Shown: positions 27,244 to 35,594 of the stretch, piece by piece
Layout of the letters: each line of letters starts with the position of its first letter
Numbering within the stretch: position 1 is the first letter of the stretch
Assembly (NCBI GenBank): GCA_049889695.1
Contig: JBMHCX010000006.1
Coordinates: 248,001 to 312,000, forward strand
DNA length: 64,000 bases
Source of the DNA: WTJH01 sp049889695
Lineage (GTDB): Bacteria; Bacteroidota; Bacteroidia; Flavobacteriales; Flavobacteriaceae
Direction of reading: 5' to 3'
Notes under the pieces: generated by a model
Told to the model about the DNA's origin: nothing
The model's database searches: none
The model's input: the letters and a program-made list of their open reading frames with translations, nothing else
Translations under genes and position numbers: made by a program

Positions 27244-28542
27244 ATGCCCAAAAATTTTATTGAAGAATTGCGGTGGAGAGGAATGCTCCACGATATGACT
27301 CCCGAAACAGAGAACTTCCTCTTGGAAAATCCCACTGCGGGATATATCGGTTTTGACCCGACAGCCGATTCCTTACATATTGGGAGTTTAGTGCAAATCA
27401 TCATACTAATGCATTTCCAGCGTGCGGGTCATCAGCCCATTGCTTTAATAGGTGGTGCCACCGGGATGATTGGCGATCCCTCAGGAAAATCTAATGAAAG
27501 GAATCTGCTCGATGCGGAACAACTCCAAAAAAATCTGGACGGGATCCAAAAACAATTAGAACGATTTTTAGATTTTGACACCAGCAAAGACAACAATGCC
27601 TTGTTGGTGAACAACTTCGACTGGATGAAAAATTACAGTCTGATCGACTTTTCTAGAGATATAGGGAAACATATCACAGTGAATTACATGATGGCAAAAG
27701 ACTCGGTAAAAAAGCGATTAGATTCTGAATCGCAGGTGGGGATGTCCTTTACAGAGTTTACCTATCAGCTCCTTCAAGGCTATGATTTTTTACACCTCTA
27801 TAACCACCACCAATGTAAGGTGCAAATGGGAGGGTCAGACCAGTGGGGGAACATCACTACCGGAACTGAACTGATACGACGAAAGGCAAGCGGTAAAGCC
27901 TATGCCGTGACCTGTCCATTGATTACAAAAGCCGATGGGACTAAGTTTGGAAAGACAGAAGGCGGTAATGTTTGGTTAGATGCAGAAAAAACGTCTCCCT
28001 TTAAATTCTATCAGTATTGGTTAAATGCTTCCGATGAAGATGCTCAGAAATACGTGCGGATTTTTACGTTTTTAGATCAGCAAACCATTGCAGAACTTGA
28101 AGAAGCTCATCTACAAGCCCCTCATTTAAGGCAGTTGCAAAAAGTCATCGCTGAAGAGGTCACTCGCATGGTACATTCAGAAGCAGAATTACAAATGGCG
28201 CAAAAAGCCACACAAATTCTGTTTGGGAAATCGACCACCGAAGACCTGAAAAGTCTCGAGGCGCGTACGCTTTTAGAAATATTTGAAGGAGTTCCCCAAG
28301 CCACTATTCAAAGAGCTAGTATTTACAATGGGATGGATATGATCCAGGCCCTTGCGGGAGAGTCTCAGTTTTTAAAATCCAATGGAGAAGCGCGAAGAGC
28401 CTTGAAAGAAAACTCTATCGCCGTAAACAAAGAAAAAGTCAATGAGCAGTTCCAAATAACCAAGGAGCAGTTATTAGCGGACAAATTTATTTTACTCCAA
28501 CGCGGGAAAAAGAACTACTATTTGTTGATTGTCGAGGATTAA
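27244..28542 (+). CDS. tyrS: tyrosyl-tRNA synthetase
   Basis: A 432-residue class I synthetase. The HIGH motif is LHIGSLV (about residue 44). The KMSKS-like loop is DGTKFGKTEGGNVWLD (about 233-248), the short form seen in bacterial TyrRS. A C-terminal S4 RNA-binding domain starts at about residue 370 (FLKSNGEARRALKENSIAVN). Its stop interlocks with that of the convergent LuxE-like gene in a shared TTAA. Confidence 0.97.
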   Translation: MPKNFIEELRWRGMLHDMTPETENFLLENPTAGYIGFDPTADSLHIGSLVQIIILMHFQRAGHQPIALIGGATGMIGDPSGKSNERNLLDAEQLQKNLDGIQKQLERFLDFDTSKDNNALLVNNFDWMKNYSLIDFSRDIGKHITVNYMMAKDSVKKRLDSESQVGMSFTEFTYQLLQGYDFLHLYNHHQCKVQMGGSDQWGNITTGTELIRRKASGKAYAVTCPLITKADGTKFGKTEGGNVWLDAEKTSPFKFYQYWLNASDEDAQKYVRIFTFLDQQTIAELEEAHLQAPHLRQLQKVIAEEVTRMVHSEAELQMAQKATQILFGKSTTEDLKSLEARTLLEIFEGVPQATIQRASIYNGMDMIQALAGESQFLKSNGEARRALKENSIAVNKEKVNEQFQITKEQLLADKFILLQRGKKNYYLLIVED

Positions 28543-29519
28543 AGCACCATCAGGTTACAGCCTCTGACATCCGCCGCATCGAAACGTCCAAGAACTTCGA
28601 AACTACCATTCGGATAAATTCTGCCGAGATCTTGGGTCGCTATAAAAGCACAGCTTTGCTGATTTGCTAGGTCGATGATATTCAGTCCTACTTGCTGCTT
28701 TAATCCGCCAGTACTTAAGGGGTCCTCTGTGGATCGGCCCAAAACACGCATCCAGGGTGGGCACTCAAAGAGTCCTTGGCCAGATGAATATGCTTGTGAT
28801 AAAAGCTCAGTCATGCCGTATTCTGAATGAATCCCTTCTACGCCAAAAGCACTTTTGAGGATTTGGTGCAGTTCCTCACGAATGATCTCCTTTCGCCTGC
28901 CTTTCATTCCTCCTGTTTCCATAATCACTGTTTGTGGAAGTGATAATGGGCCTAAAGCGGCAAGATCGAGGAGTGCAAAACTCACGCCCAACAACAATAC
29001 TTTTTGTTGCCTTAGCGCTAATTGCTGTAGTTTGGAACGAAGAGCTGCTAGCTGATCAAGATAGAAACCGTTTTCCGGCTGTCCGCTGTCTTCCATCAAT
29101 TTTTGAGCCATATATACCAAAGAGGAGTCCTCCCTTTCAAGATAGGAGGGGAGCAAGGCTAGTATTACCCAGTCGGTTGGATCGCCATAAAATAGTTTAA
29201 ATCCCTCGCTAAAACTTTTTTCATAGGCAGAGATGTCACTCAAAAGGTGTTTTGATGTCTGCGTAGAACTCGTACCACTGGATCTGAATTCATGGGTGAT
29301 CGGGGCGCTGCTCGATCGTATTTGGTGCGATTTAAACAGTTCAACAGGTAGAAAAGGGATATCCGTCAATTCTTTACAATCTTCTGGTGCTACATTAATT
29401 AAGTGGCAGTAAGCTCTATAGGTAGGATTGTTTTCGTATTGATAGGAAAAGGTCTCCCAAGCAATTTTCTCAAATGCAGACGCTGTTGAGATTTTCCAAA
29501 ATGGACCGGATAAATTCAC
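28539..29519 (-). CDS. LuxE-like acyl-protein synthetase
   Basis: A 326-residue protein of the LuxE/acyl-protein synthetase family, related to adenylate-forming enzymes. Visible motifs are the phosphate-loop-like FRSSGTSSTQTSKH (about 79-92), METGGMKGRR and HSEYGMTELLSQAYS (about 238-252). It starts with GTG. No luxC or luxD reductase or thioesterase partner is nearby, so this is not a luciferase locus. It may activate an acyl or carboxylate group in envelope or lipid metabolism. It is 26 bp downstream of the small T9SS protein gene. Confidence 0.8.
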   Translation of the reverse strand: MNLSGPFWKISTASAFEKIAWETFSYQYENNPTYRAYCHLINVAPEDCKELTDIPFLPVELFKSHQIRSSSAPITHEFRSSGTSSTQTSKHLLSDISAYEKSFSEGFKLFYGDPTDWVILALLPSYLEREDSSLVYMAQKLMEDSGQPENGFYLDQLAALRSKLQQLALRQQKVLLLGVSFALLDLAALGPLSLPQTVIMETGGMKGRRKEIIREELHQILKSAFGVEGIHSEYGMTELLSQAYSSGQGLFECPPWMRVLGRSTEDPLSTGGLKQQVGLNIIDLANQQSCAFIATQDLGRIYPNGSFEVLGRFDAADVRGCNLMVL

Positions 29520-29545
29520 ACCCTAAAATTAAAGAAAACCAAGGT

Positions 29546-29869
29546 TTAGGGAATAATCAATCTTCGACTGCCACTGAAGGGGCCTTGCTGTAGATTGAGG
29601 ATATATATCCCCTTGGGTAAATGATCTACAAATAGTTGATTTTCAGTAGTTTTTCCTTGATAGACCAAGTGTCCCAAGGCATTATAAATACGAATGTACT
29701 TAATCTCTTTCCGATTGCTGACGACCTTTAGGGGCTGTTGTGTCAGCGGATTAGGGCTTAATTCAAACGTAAATTTTTCTTCCGTTGGTGATGCCACAGA
29801 TGCTGGCTGTTGTTGTCCCCAACAAAAAAAACATCCCATTAAAAAAACTCCCAGTAATTTTCGAATCAT
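29546..29869 (-). CDS. tiny protein consisting of a signal peptide and a T9SS type A sorting domain
   Basis: A 107-residue protein starting MIRKLLGVFLMGCFFCWGQQ (signal peptide), followed almost directly by a type IX secretion C-terminal domain: FELSPNPLTQQPL, IRIYNALGHLVYQ, LPKGIYILNL and SRRLIIP at the end. Nearly no passenger domain is left (about 15 residues). ATG 29869 is preferred over the one two codons upstream (29875). It is co-directional with the LuxE-like gene. Role unknown. Confidence 0.8.
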   Translation of the reverse strand: MIRKLLGVFLMGCFFCWGQQQPASVASPTEEKFTFELSPNPLTQQPLKVVSNRKEIKYIRIYNALGHLVYQGKTTENQLFVDHLPKGIYILNLQQGPFSGSRRLIIP

Positions 29870-29980
29870 AAGCACTCAGTTGGGGCATTATAACATAAAG
29901 ATAACCATAAGTAGGCATTTACAGCCCAAAGGATTGTTTAATTTCGTTAAATTAAGAGCAGTATTTTATTCTGATACCTC

Positions 29981-30673
29981 ATGAAAAAAAGTAATACACG
30001 TATTTTATTGGTGGACGATGAGGAGGATATCCTTGAGATCCTCAGCTACAATCTTTCTCAGGAAGGCTATAAAGTTTTTACCGCCACCAATGGCTTAGAG
30101 GCGATTGAGCAAGCCGAATCACACAAACCACATCTGATCATTATGGACGTAATGATGCCTAAAATGGATGGAATAGAGGCCTGTGAAGAACTTCGAAAAA
30201 ATCATCTGTTCAACGATACGATCATCATGTTTTTAACAGCTCGGGCAGAGGACTATTCTTATGTAGCTGCCTTTGAAGCGGGTGCAGACGATTACGTTCC
30301 CAAGCCCATCAAGCCCAAAGTATTATTGTCGAAGGTGAAGGGCCTGTTGAGACGAATGAAAAAACAGGAAGAGGAGGTTGAAAATATTACGATTGGAGAC
30401 TTGGTAATCGATCGTGAAGAATACAAAGTGATTGTCGGGGAAAAATCGTTTAATCTACCGCGGAAGGAATTTGAATTGCTGTATCTCTTAGCGTCTAAGC
30501 CCGAAAAAGTATTTAAACGAGAAAAAATCATGGAGAAAGTCTGGGGAAGCGAAGTTGTCGTCGGTGACCGGACCATCGATGTACATATCCGAAAACTTCG
30601 GGAAAAAGTAGGCGACCACTACTTTAAGACCGTTAAAGGGGTAGGATATAAGTTTGTCTTAAATACAGCTTAG
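29981..30673 (+). CDS. OmpR/PhoB family response regulator
   Basis: A 230-residue regulator. The receiver domain (about 5-120) has acidic residues in LLVDDEED, the phospho-acceptor Asp in LIIMDVMMPKMDG (about residue 56) and the Lys in YVPKPIKP. The C-terminal winged-helix DNA-binding domain is at about 135-228 (LPRKEFELLYLLA ... RTIDVHIRKLREKVG). The partner kinase follows after 3 bp. Confidence 0.95.
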   Translation: MKKSNTRILLVDDEEDILEILSYNLSQEGYKVFTATNGLEAIEQAESHKPHLIIMDVMMPKMDGIEACEELRKNHLFNDTIIMFLTARAEDYSYVAAFEAGADDYVPKPIKPKVLLSKVKGLLRRMKKQEEEVENITIGDLVIDREEYKVIVGEKSFNLPRKEFELLYLLASKPEKVFKREKIMEKVWGSEVVVGDRTIDVHIRKLREKVGDHYFKTVKGVGYKFVLNTA

Positions 30674-30676
30674 ATC

Positions 30677-31753
30677 GTGTATCGGTATATAAGATCCAAC
30701 ATCTTTTTGCAACTGGTGTTGCTGCAAACCATCGTGGTACTCGTAGGTGGAATGATTTACATTTCCCTAACGGATACCTCGATCACTTCAGAGCTTGTAG
30801 CCTATTTAGCACTTTTCCTAGGACTGTTCTTTGGTATTTCCTATGCTTTATTGCATTATAGAATTCGAAAATTCGTCTCCAAGGAGGTGGAGTCAATATA
30901 TTCCAACTTGCTCCCTTCCGGCTATTCCTATCAGCGAGATGCCATGAATTCTGATATCGAAACACTTCAAAAAAATGTTCAACAATACGCGAGTGATAGC
31001 CAGCTGGAGATAGAACGACTTAAAGTACGGGAAGATTATCGTCGCGAATTTATTGGAAATATTTCTCACGAATTAAAAACCCCTTTATTCACGGTCCAAG
31101 GATACATACTCACGCTTTTAGACGGGGGTATAAAAGACAAAAAAATCCGCCAGAAATATCTGCGCCGATCGGCAAAAGGAGTCGAACGGTTGATTTATAT
31201 CGTCAAAGATATGGACCTGATTACTAAATTCGAGGCGGGTATACAGACCATAGATCGATCGAATTTTAATCTGATTGAAGTCATTCAAAATGTCTTTGAT
31301 TTATTCGAAATGGAAGCGGCCAAAAATGAGATTAAATTAAATTTTGACCGACTCTATTTGCAGCCCATTTGGGTAAATGCAGACAAAGAACGGATCCAGC
31401 AAGTACTGACGAATCTCGTCATAAATTCCCTTAAATACGGGCAGCAAAAAGGGATTACTGAAATCAGCATAAGTGATTTTGAAGAATCAAAAATTTTGGT
31501 GCGCGTTGTCGACAATGGAGAGGGAATCGACAAGGAAGATATCCCGCGACTTTTTGAGCGATTTTATCGAGTCGATCGAACACGTTCTCGAGCTGGAGGA
31601 GGATCGGGCTTGGGCTTGTCTATTGTAAAGCATATTATTGAAGCCCATCAAGAACAAATTTTTGTAGAGAGTGAATTGGGGGTAGGTTCTGAGTTTTCAT
31701 TTACTTTGCCAAAAGCCGAAATTCAAGATGAATTAGTGGTAGAAGCGTCATAA
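30677..31753 (+). CDS. sensor histidine kinase
   Basis: A 358-residue membrane kinase. Two N-terminal helices (about 8-32 and 38-60) are joined by a very short outside loop, so there is almost no extracellular sensor domain. The phospho-accepting His is in FIGNISHELKTPLFTVQGY (about residue 134). The ATPase boxes are NLVINSLKYG (N box), VDNGEGID (G1) and GGGSGLGLSIVKH (G2). It starts with GTG. It resembles PhoR-type kinases; the signal is unknown. Confidence 0.94.
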   Translation: MYRYIRSNIFLQLVLLQTIVVLVGGMIYISLTDTSITSELVAYLALFLGLFFGISYALLHYRIRKFVSKEVESIYSNLLPSGYSYQRDAMNSDIETLQKNVQQYASDSQLEIERLKVREDYRREFIGNISHELKTPLFTVQGYILTLLDGGIKDKKIRQKYLRRSAKGVERLIYIVKDMDLITKFEAGIQTIDRSNFNLIEVIQNVFDLFEMEAAKNEIKLNFDRLYLQPIWVNADKERIQQVLTNLVINSLKYGQQKGITEISISDFEESKILVRVVDNGEGIDKEDIPRLFERFYRVDRTRSRAGGGSGLGLSIVKHIIEAHQEQIFVESELGVGSEFSFTLPKAEIQDELVVEAS

Positions 31754-31765
31754 AAAAGAAAGATT

Positions 31766-32449
31766 TTGGGCAGTAAAAATAAACTCAAGCGGTTTAAAGA
31801 AAATGAGACTTTTAAGAATGTCGTTCAACCCAGTCGGGAAGAACTTCTGCAAAATACTTTTCCGTGGAAAGGTCGTTGGGACACTTTCTTTGGCAATACC
31901 AACCCTATCGTTTTAGAACTGGGCTGTGGTAAGGGAGAATATACTTTGCATTTGGCTCGACGTTTTCCTCAGTTCAACTTTATTGGGATCGATATTAAAG
32001 GTGCTCGCTTTTGGAGAGGCGCTAAAACAGCCTTAGAAGAAGATCGATCCAACGTCGCTTTTGTCCGCACCCAAATAGAACTTGTAGAAGCGCTTTTTGC
32101 GGTCGGGGAGGTGCATGAGATATGGATCACTTTTCCCGATCCCCAGCTCAAGTTTAAGCGAACAAAGCACAGACTTACCAATCCTGAATTCCTGAATCGC
32201 TACAAAAATATTCTTGTCCCTGAAGGGATTGTCCACCTGAAAACAGATAGTGCCTTTTTGCATGGATATACCTTGGGGATCCTCCAGGGCTATCCTGCGA
32301 CTTTGCTCTATGCCCATCACGATATTTATAGCAACCCCCACACCCCGGAAGATGTTACAGCAGTACAAACCTTCTACGAACAAATGTTTTTAGAACAAGG
32401 AATTCCCATCACTTACCTGAAGTTCCAAATGCACCCGAATGGAGAATAA
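31766..32449 (+). CDS. trmB: tRNA (guanine-N7-)-methyltransferase
   Basis: A 227-residue SAM-dependent methyltransferase that forms m7G46 in tRNAs. Motif I is VLELGCGKGEYTLHLA (about residue 49-64), then FIGIDIKGARFWRGAK. The catalytic-site stretch is WITFPDPQLKFKRTKHRLTNP. It starts with TTG, 12 bp after the kinase gene; no ATG exists upstream of motif I. It overlaps the next gene by 11 bp. Confidence 0.93.
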   Translation: MGSKNKLKRFKENETFKNVVQPSREELLQNTFPWKGRWDTFFGNTNPIVLELGCGKGEYTLHLARRFPQFNFIGIDIKGARFWRGAKTALEEDRSNVAFVRTQIELVEALFAVGEVHEIWITFPDPQLKFKRTKHRLTNPEFLNRYKNILVPEGIVHLKTDSAFLHGYTLGILQGYPATLLYAHHDIYSNPHTPEDVTAVQTFYEQMFLEQGIPITYLKFQMHPNGE

Positions 32450-32768
32450 CTTTTTTGAGCGGGTCTATGATGTGGTACGACAAGTCCCCGAGGGGAGAGT
32501 TACATCATATGGTGCCATTGCACGCTATCTAGGGGCTCCACAAAGTTCTCGAATGGTGGGGTGGGCCATGAATGCTGCACATCAGTTTGCTGATATTCCT
32601 GCGCATCGAGTGGTGAATCGCATCGGTCTGCTCACTGGAAAACACCATTTTGCGGGAATTCATCTGATGCAACAACTCCTGGAAAATGAAGGGGTTGTCG
32701 TGCAGGAGGATAAAGTCCAAGACTTTTCCAACATCTTTTGGGACCCTTCAGAACATTTGGGACTTTAG
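32439..32768 (+). CDS. alkyltransferase-like protein (MGMT family, no active-site Cys)
   Basis: A 109-residue DNA-binding protein related to O6-alkylguanine-DNA alkyltransferase. The helix-turn-helix region is VPEGRVTSYGAIARYLGAPQ. The usual PCHR motif is PAHRVVNRIG, with Ala in place of the methyl-accepting Cys, so it cannot be a suicidal repair enzyme. Proteins of this ATL type bind alkylated bases and pass the lesion to nucleotide excision repair. It overlaps trmB by 11 bp. Confidence 0.88.
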   Translation: MENNFFERVYDVVRQVPEGRVTSYGAIARYLGAPQSSRMVGWAMNAAHQFADIPAHRVVNRIGLLTGKHHFAGIHLMQQLLENEGVVVQEDKVQDFSNIFWDPSEHLGL

Positions 32769-32807
32769 AATCTTACGGGCCAGTTTTCAATAGTCGTCAA
32801 TGGGCTG

Positions 32808-32815
32808 TATATTTG
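32808..32815 (+). promoter_or_regulatory. -7 promoter box of the mrp-fdx operon
   Basis: TATATTTG is an exact TAnnTTTG match, 22 bp before the mrp ATG. A T-rich TTTTC (32784-32788) lies about 20 bp upstream. Confidence 0.55.
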
Positions 32816-32837
32816 TAGCCTGTACGTATAATCAGCT

Positions 32838-33971
32838 ATGAAAATAACACAAGCCCAGGTAGAGGAAGTGCTAAGAGGAATTACACTTCCAGGACAAGGA
32901 GCCGATCTTATGAGTAGTGGTGCTGTTCAAAACATTCAAGTTTTTGGCGATCAGCTAGATATCGATCTAAAGCTCAATAATCCTAGTCTGCAAGCTCGAA
33001 AAAAACTAGAAGTCGAGGTTTTAAAAAGCATCCACTCACAAATACACGAGAAAGCGAAAGTAAACATCAAGGTGCAGGTGGAGAAAGCTCCAGAACCAGC
33101 AGCTCCCATCAAGGGAAGCCCAATTCCTGGAATCGATAATGTCATTGCTATATCATCTGGTAAGGGAGGAGTAGGGAAGTCTACTGTAACCTCCAATATC
33201 GCCGTGACTCTCTCCCAGATGGGCTTTAAGGTAGGGGTGTTAGACGCAGACATATACGGCCCCTCAATCCCAACAATGTTCGACATGGAAGGCGCTCGTC
33301 CCTTGGCTGTTGAAGTAGAAGGGAAATCCAAAATGGAGCCCATAGAAAACTACGGTGTTAAAGTACTTTCCATCGGATTTTTTACCCAACCAGACCAAGC
33401 TGTTGTTTGGCGAGGTCCCATGGCTTCAAAGGCGCTCAACCAAATGATATTCGATGCTGCTTGGGGCAATTTAGATTTTTTACTGATCGACTTACCACCG
33501 GGTACTGGAGATATTCACCTAAGTATAGTGCAAGCTCTTCCCCTCAACGGAGCGGTGGTTGTGAGTACTCCGCAGAATATTGCTCTTGCAGATGCCAGAA
33601 AAGGAATAGCGATGTTCCAACAAGATTCCATCCAAGTTCCTGTATTGGGGATGGTCGAAAACATGGCCTATTTCACGCCAGCAGAATTACCCGATAATAA
33701 ATACTACATTTTCGGTCAACACGGTGCTCAGCACCTGGCAGCAGATAAAGGGGTGCCCTTTTTAGGCGCCTTGCCTTTAGTGCAGTCTGTCCGCGAGGCC
33801 TCAGATGTCGGTCGCCCAGCAGCTTTGCAAGAAGAAGGCCCTGTTCGTGAGGCTTTTCAAGAACTTACCCGTAATTTAGTGACGCAATTGGTGGAGAGAA
33901 ACAATCATTTGCCCCCCACCAAAGCAGTTGAAATAACAACAATGGCTGGCTGTTCAGCCGTAAAGAAGTAG
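32838..33971 (+). CDS. Mrp/ApbC iron-sulfur cluster carrier P-loop ATPase
   Basis: A 377-residue protein. An N-terminal MIP18-like domain (about 1-85) is followed by a Mrp/NBP35 ATPase domain with the deviant Walker A SSGKGGVGKSTVTSN (about 106-120), DADIYGPSIPTM and LIDLPPGTGDIHLS. The CxxC that bridges clusters in many homologues (after the ENM stretch) is absent; here the stretch is NMAYFTPAELPDNKYY. It is first in an operon with a NifU domain protein, a flavin reductase and a ferredoxin, fitting iron-sulfur cluster assembly or delivery. Confidence 0.93.
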   Translation: MKITQAQVEEVLRGITLPGQGADLMSSGAVQNIQVFGDQLDIDLKLNNPSLQARKKLEVEVLKSIHSQIHEKAKVNIKVQVEKAPEPAAPIKGSPIPGIDNVIAISSGKGGVGKSTVTSNIAVTLSQMGFKVGVLDADIYGPSIPTMFDMEGARPLAVEVEGKSKMEPIENYGVKVLSIGFFTQPDQAVVWRGPMASKALNQMIFDAAWGNLDFLLIDLPPGTGDIHLSIVQALPLNGAVVVSTPQNIALADARKGIAMFQQDSIQVPVLGMVENMAYFTPAELPDNKYYIFGQHGAQHLAADKGVPFLGALPLVQSVREASDVGRPAALQEEGPVREAFQELTRNLVTQLVERNNHLPPTKAVEITTMAGCSAVKK

Positions 33972-33973
33972 CT

Positions 33974-34219
33974 ATGGAAGCATCCGAAATCAAAAGTAAA
34001 GTCTTAGAAGCTCTAAACGAAATACGTCCTTTTTTAGCCTCTGATGGTGGAGATATTTCCTTGGTTTCTATCGAAAATAATATCGTGAAGGTTCAACTTC
34101 ACGGAGCCTGTGTAGGCTGTTCGGTTAATCAGATGACTTTGAAATCGGGTGTGGAAATGACCGTAAAAAAATATGTGCCTTCCATCGAGCAGGTGATTAG
34201 TGTAGACCCCATCACATGA
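33974..34219 (+). CDS. NifU-like C-terminal domain protein
   Basis: An 81-residue protein consisting only of the NifU C-terminal domain, a cluster scaffold or carrier. The CxxC is in GACVGCSVNQMTLKSGVE (about residues 46-49), preceded by LASDGGDISLV. It starts 2 bp after mrp and overlaps the reductase gene by 4 bp (ATGA). Confidence 0.93.
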   Translation: MEASEIKSKVLEALNEIRPFLASDGGDISLVSIENNIVKVQLHGACVGCSVNQMTLKSGVEMTVKKYVPSIEQVISVDPIT

Positions 34220-35268
34220 TTCAAACGGATATACTTATTATTGGAGCTGGACCCACAGGATTGTTTGCGGTCTTTGAGGCAGGATTATTAAATCTAAAGT
34301 GTCATTTAATCGATTCCTTACCTCAAGCGGGAGGACAGTGTGCTGAGATTTATCCTAAAAAGCCTATCTATGATATCCCTTCCCACCCTGAAATTTTAGC
34401 TGGAGATCTCGTACAAAATCTTCTCCAACAGATACAACCTTTTGAACCGGGCTATACTTTGGGCGAATGTGCCGTTTCCTTAGAAAAAACAGCCGACGAT
34501 CAGTTCATCGTCACGACCGATAAGGGAACACAACACCAAGCACCTATCGTGGCTATTGCCGGCGGACTTGGAACTTTCGAACCCCGAAAACCCCCGATCG
34601 AGAGCCGTGTCCGATTTGAAGATCGTGGAATTGATTACATCATTAAAGACCCTGAAAAATTTCGCGATAAAAAAGTATTGATTGCTGGTGGGGGAGACTC
34701 CGCCTTGGATTGGGCCATCTACCTAGCCGATGTTGCTGCAGAGCTTACTTTGGTCCATCGTCGGAAAGAATTTAGAGGAGCCTTAGACTCTGTCGACAAA
34801 GTTCAGGCGCTTAAAGATCAAGGGCATATCCAACTCATTACCCCTGCCGAATTAGAAGACTTTTATGGTGAAGATCACCTGGAAAGTGTACGGCTTAAAA
34901 CCGACCAAGGCACTCAAGATATAGCGGTGGATTATGTTATTCCGCTCTTCGGACTCACGCCAAAACTAGGCCCCCTTAAAGACTGGGGATTAATTATCGA
35001 AAACAATGCCATTAAAGTCGATAATTCCCTGGACTATCAAACAAATATTCCCGGGGTATACGCCATTGGAGATGTAAATACCTATCCCGGTAAACTCAAG
35101 TTGATCTTATGTGGGTTTCATGAAGCAACGCTGATGTGTCATTCTGCGTATAAGCGATTAAACCCGACCAAGAAAAATATATTAAAATACACGACTGTAA
35201 GCGGAATAAAAGGCTTCGATGGTTCTGTTAAAGCCGCTGAAAAGGCCACCATCAAACGAATTGAATAA
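34216..35268 (+). CDS. ferredoxin-NADP reductase (thioredoxin-reductase-like type)
   Basis: A 350-residue flavoprotein. The FAD-binding motif is IIGAGPTGLFAVFEAG at the N-terminus. The NAD(P)-binding motif is IAGGGDSALDWAIYL (about 156-170), and the second FAD contact is GVYAIGDVNTYPG. The redox CxxC of thioredoxin reductases is missing, which with the QAGGQCAEIYP stretch marks the TrxR-like ferredoxin reductases. It shares a base with the downstream ferredoxin gene (TAATG), so the two are likely redox partners. Confidence 0.9.
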   Translation: MIQTDILIIGAGPTGLFAVFEAGLLNLKCHLIDSLPQAGGQCAEIYPKKPIYDIPSHPEILAGDLVQNLLQQIQPFEPGYTLGECAVSLEKTADDQFIVTTDKGTQHQAPIVAIAGGLGTFEPRKPPIESRVRFEDRGIDYIIKDPEKFRDKKVLIAGGGDSALDWAIYLADVAAELTLVHRRKEFRGALDSVDKVQALKDQGHIQLITPAELEDFYGEDHLESVRLKTDQGTQDIAVDYVIPLFGLTPKLGPLKDWGLIIENNAIKVDNSLDYQTNIPGVYAIGDVNTYPGKLKLILCGFHEATLMCHSAYKRLNPTKKNILKYTTVSGIKGFDGSVKAAEKATIKRIE

Positions 35269-35594
35269 TGAGTTCAGAGGTCAATATTACGCTTATCGAT
35301 CGCGAAGGAGAAAAGCATCAGCTAACCGCTCCTACGGATATGGCCATGAACCTGATGGAAGTCTGTAAGGCCTATGAATTACCGGTGGAGGGTACCTGCG
35401 GAGGAATGGCATTGTGTGCTTCCTGTCAGTGCTACATCGAGTCTGAACACCCTTTGCCCGAACGATCGGATGATGAAGAGGCCATGTTGTCCGAGGCGCT
35501 GAATGTTCAGGATAATAGCCGTCTAGGGTGTCAGATACCGATCACCGAAGAACTTCAAGGCTTAGTGGTGCGTCTGGCCCCTGAGGAATTCTAA
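35268..35594 (+). CDS. 2Fe-2S ferredoxin (adrenodoxin type)
   Basis: A 108-residue ferredoxin. The first three ligands are in GTCGGMALCASCQC (pattern C-x5-C-x2-C) and the fourth is in SRLGCQIPI (about residue 87). This is the adrenodoxin/Isc-type layout used in cluster assembly and monooxygenase electron transfer. The gene is last in the mrp operon, and its stop interlocks with that of the convergent lipoprotein gene (CTAA). Confidence 0.93.
   Translation: MSSEVNITLIDREGEKHQLTAPTDMAMNLMEVCKAYELPVEGTCGGMALCASCQCYIESEHPLPERSDDEEAMLSEALNVQDNSRLGCQIPITEELQGLVVRLAPEEF

Noticed and set aside
27177..27404. 76-residue extension of the epimerase frame
   Set aside because: It is antisense to the tyrS promoter and first codons; the NAD-binding motif starts directly at ATG 27176.
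32439..32768. Missing active-site Cys of the MGMT-like protein as a mutation
   Set aside because: Ala at this position is expected for alkyltransferase-like proteins, so this is a known family type and not a broken gene.
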